Below, piece after piece: positions 63,878-64,000 of a stretch of 64,000 bases of DNA. The stretch is from Pseudopedobacter sp044361595 (GTDB lineage Bacteria > Bacteroidota > Bacteroidia > Sphingobacteriales > Sphingobacteriaceae). The first letter of the stretch is position 1. The number at the start of each line of letters is the position of its first letter. A program made the translations under genes and the position numbers. The notes beneath the pieces were generated by a model, which saw only the letters and a program-made list of their open reading frames with translations, had not been told where the DNA came from and did not search any database. Location: contig JBIKIN010000012.1 of the NCBI GenBank assembly GCA_044361595.1, positions 70,607-134,606 on the forward strand, written 5' to 3'.

Positions 63878-64000
63878 TCGAGTAGACGGCTCTGCCAGCA
63901 ACCTGACAGAGTGCGCCTCTCACACCACCGTACGTACGGGTCTCGTATACGGCGGTTCGTAAAATGATGGGTTGAGTTTTGTGTAAATCTCTAGCATGGA
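63878..64000 (-). mobile_element. Group II intron, 3' part (domains V-VI); the rest lies beyond the window
   Basis: Read on the minus strand, a helix CCGCCGTATACG...CGTACGTACGGTGG (63956-63925) is domain V, and CTCTGTCAG-GTTG-CTGGCAGAG with CCGTCTACTCGATT (about 63912-63878) is domain VI with its bulged A. This block is typical of the end of bacterial group II introns, just downstream of their reverse-transcriptase gene. The 3' splice site is near 63878, so the exon reads AGGTACAG. The RT gene should lie right of the window. Confidence 0.75.

Noticed and set aside
1..64000. rRNA or tRNA genes
   Set aside because: No cloverleaf with TTCGA arm and acceptor pairing, and no rRNA-like conserved block, was found by eye; a tRNAscan run would settle it.

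Overview
The window reads as a chromosomal segment of a Bacteroidota bacterium, most likely a Sphingobacteriaceae (Pedobacter-like) species. This rests on low GC, two SusC/SusD pairs, a gliding lipoprotein GldH next to RicT and HolB, LytTR two-component genes, many lipoproteins ending in a short signal plus Cys, a TACTTTTG (TAnnTTTG-type) -7 promoter box, and abundant small palindromic repeats. The genus is an inference. No rRNA, tRNA or CRISPR array was seen.

Layout. 1-5.1 kb: the start of a P-type cation ATPase, then an operon of DUF2231 membrane protein, exported rubrerythrin, HlyD adaptor, FtsX-type permease and ABC ATPase. 5.8-8.0 kb: two tandem propeller lipoproteins. 8.1-9.4 kb: a GxxExxY gene embedded in a tandem array of 94-bp hairpins. 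9.4-11.2 kb: a repeat pair and a DUF4041/GIY-YIG gene. 11.8-15.5 kb: ruvX, a LytS/LytTR pair and a CIA30-like gene. 15.7-17.3 kb: two small accessory genes (MBOAT-like membrane protein, SMI1/KNR4) framed by hairpins that look like integron attC sites. 17.5-19.6 kb: a short ssb and three copies of a long hairpin-rich repeat. 19.6-26.2 kb: housekeeping genes (CPBP protease, tag, DUF1028, gltX, dipeptide epimerase, TPR lipoprotein). 26.3-32.5 kb: a SusC/SusD/metallophosphoesterase operon. 32.8-47.4 kb: a beta-1,3-glucan (laminarin-type) utilisation locus with its divergent membrane-spanning regulator. 47.5-54.0 kb: DUF3817, glycerophosphodiesterase, typA, a tiny FeoB-associated-type Cys-rich protein, gldH-ricT-holB. 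54.2-56.8 kb: Wzz and O-antigen ligase. 56.9-57.8 kb: more long repeat. 57.9-63.0 kb: SpoIIE-type phosphatase, Dpp-type permease, GT2 glycosyltransferase, LPG-synthase-type membrane protein, ruvC. 63.3 kb to the end: a small exported protein framed by matching 9-mers, whose right boundary is interrupted by the 3' end of a group II intron running off the window.

How the parts work together. The glucan locus is a complete binding/uptake/digestion set: SusCD transporter, a surface protein with three repeated modules, a PKD lipoprotein, a GH16 endo-glucanase, a GH3 glucosidase and a propeller/Y_Y_Y/HTH regulator. The SusCD pair at 27.8-32.5 kb is instead tied to a Tat-exported phosphoesterase. 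The most unusual content is in the accessory stretches: the GxxExxY hairpin array, the attC-like cassettes without an integrase, the cassette disrupted by a group II intron, and long repeats whose stems are conserved while their sequence changes.
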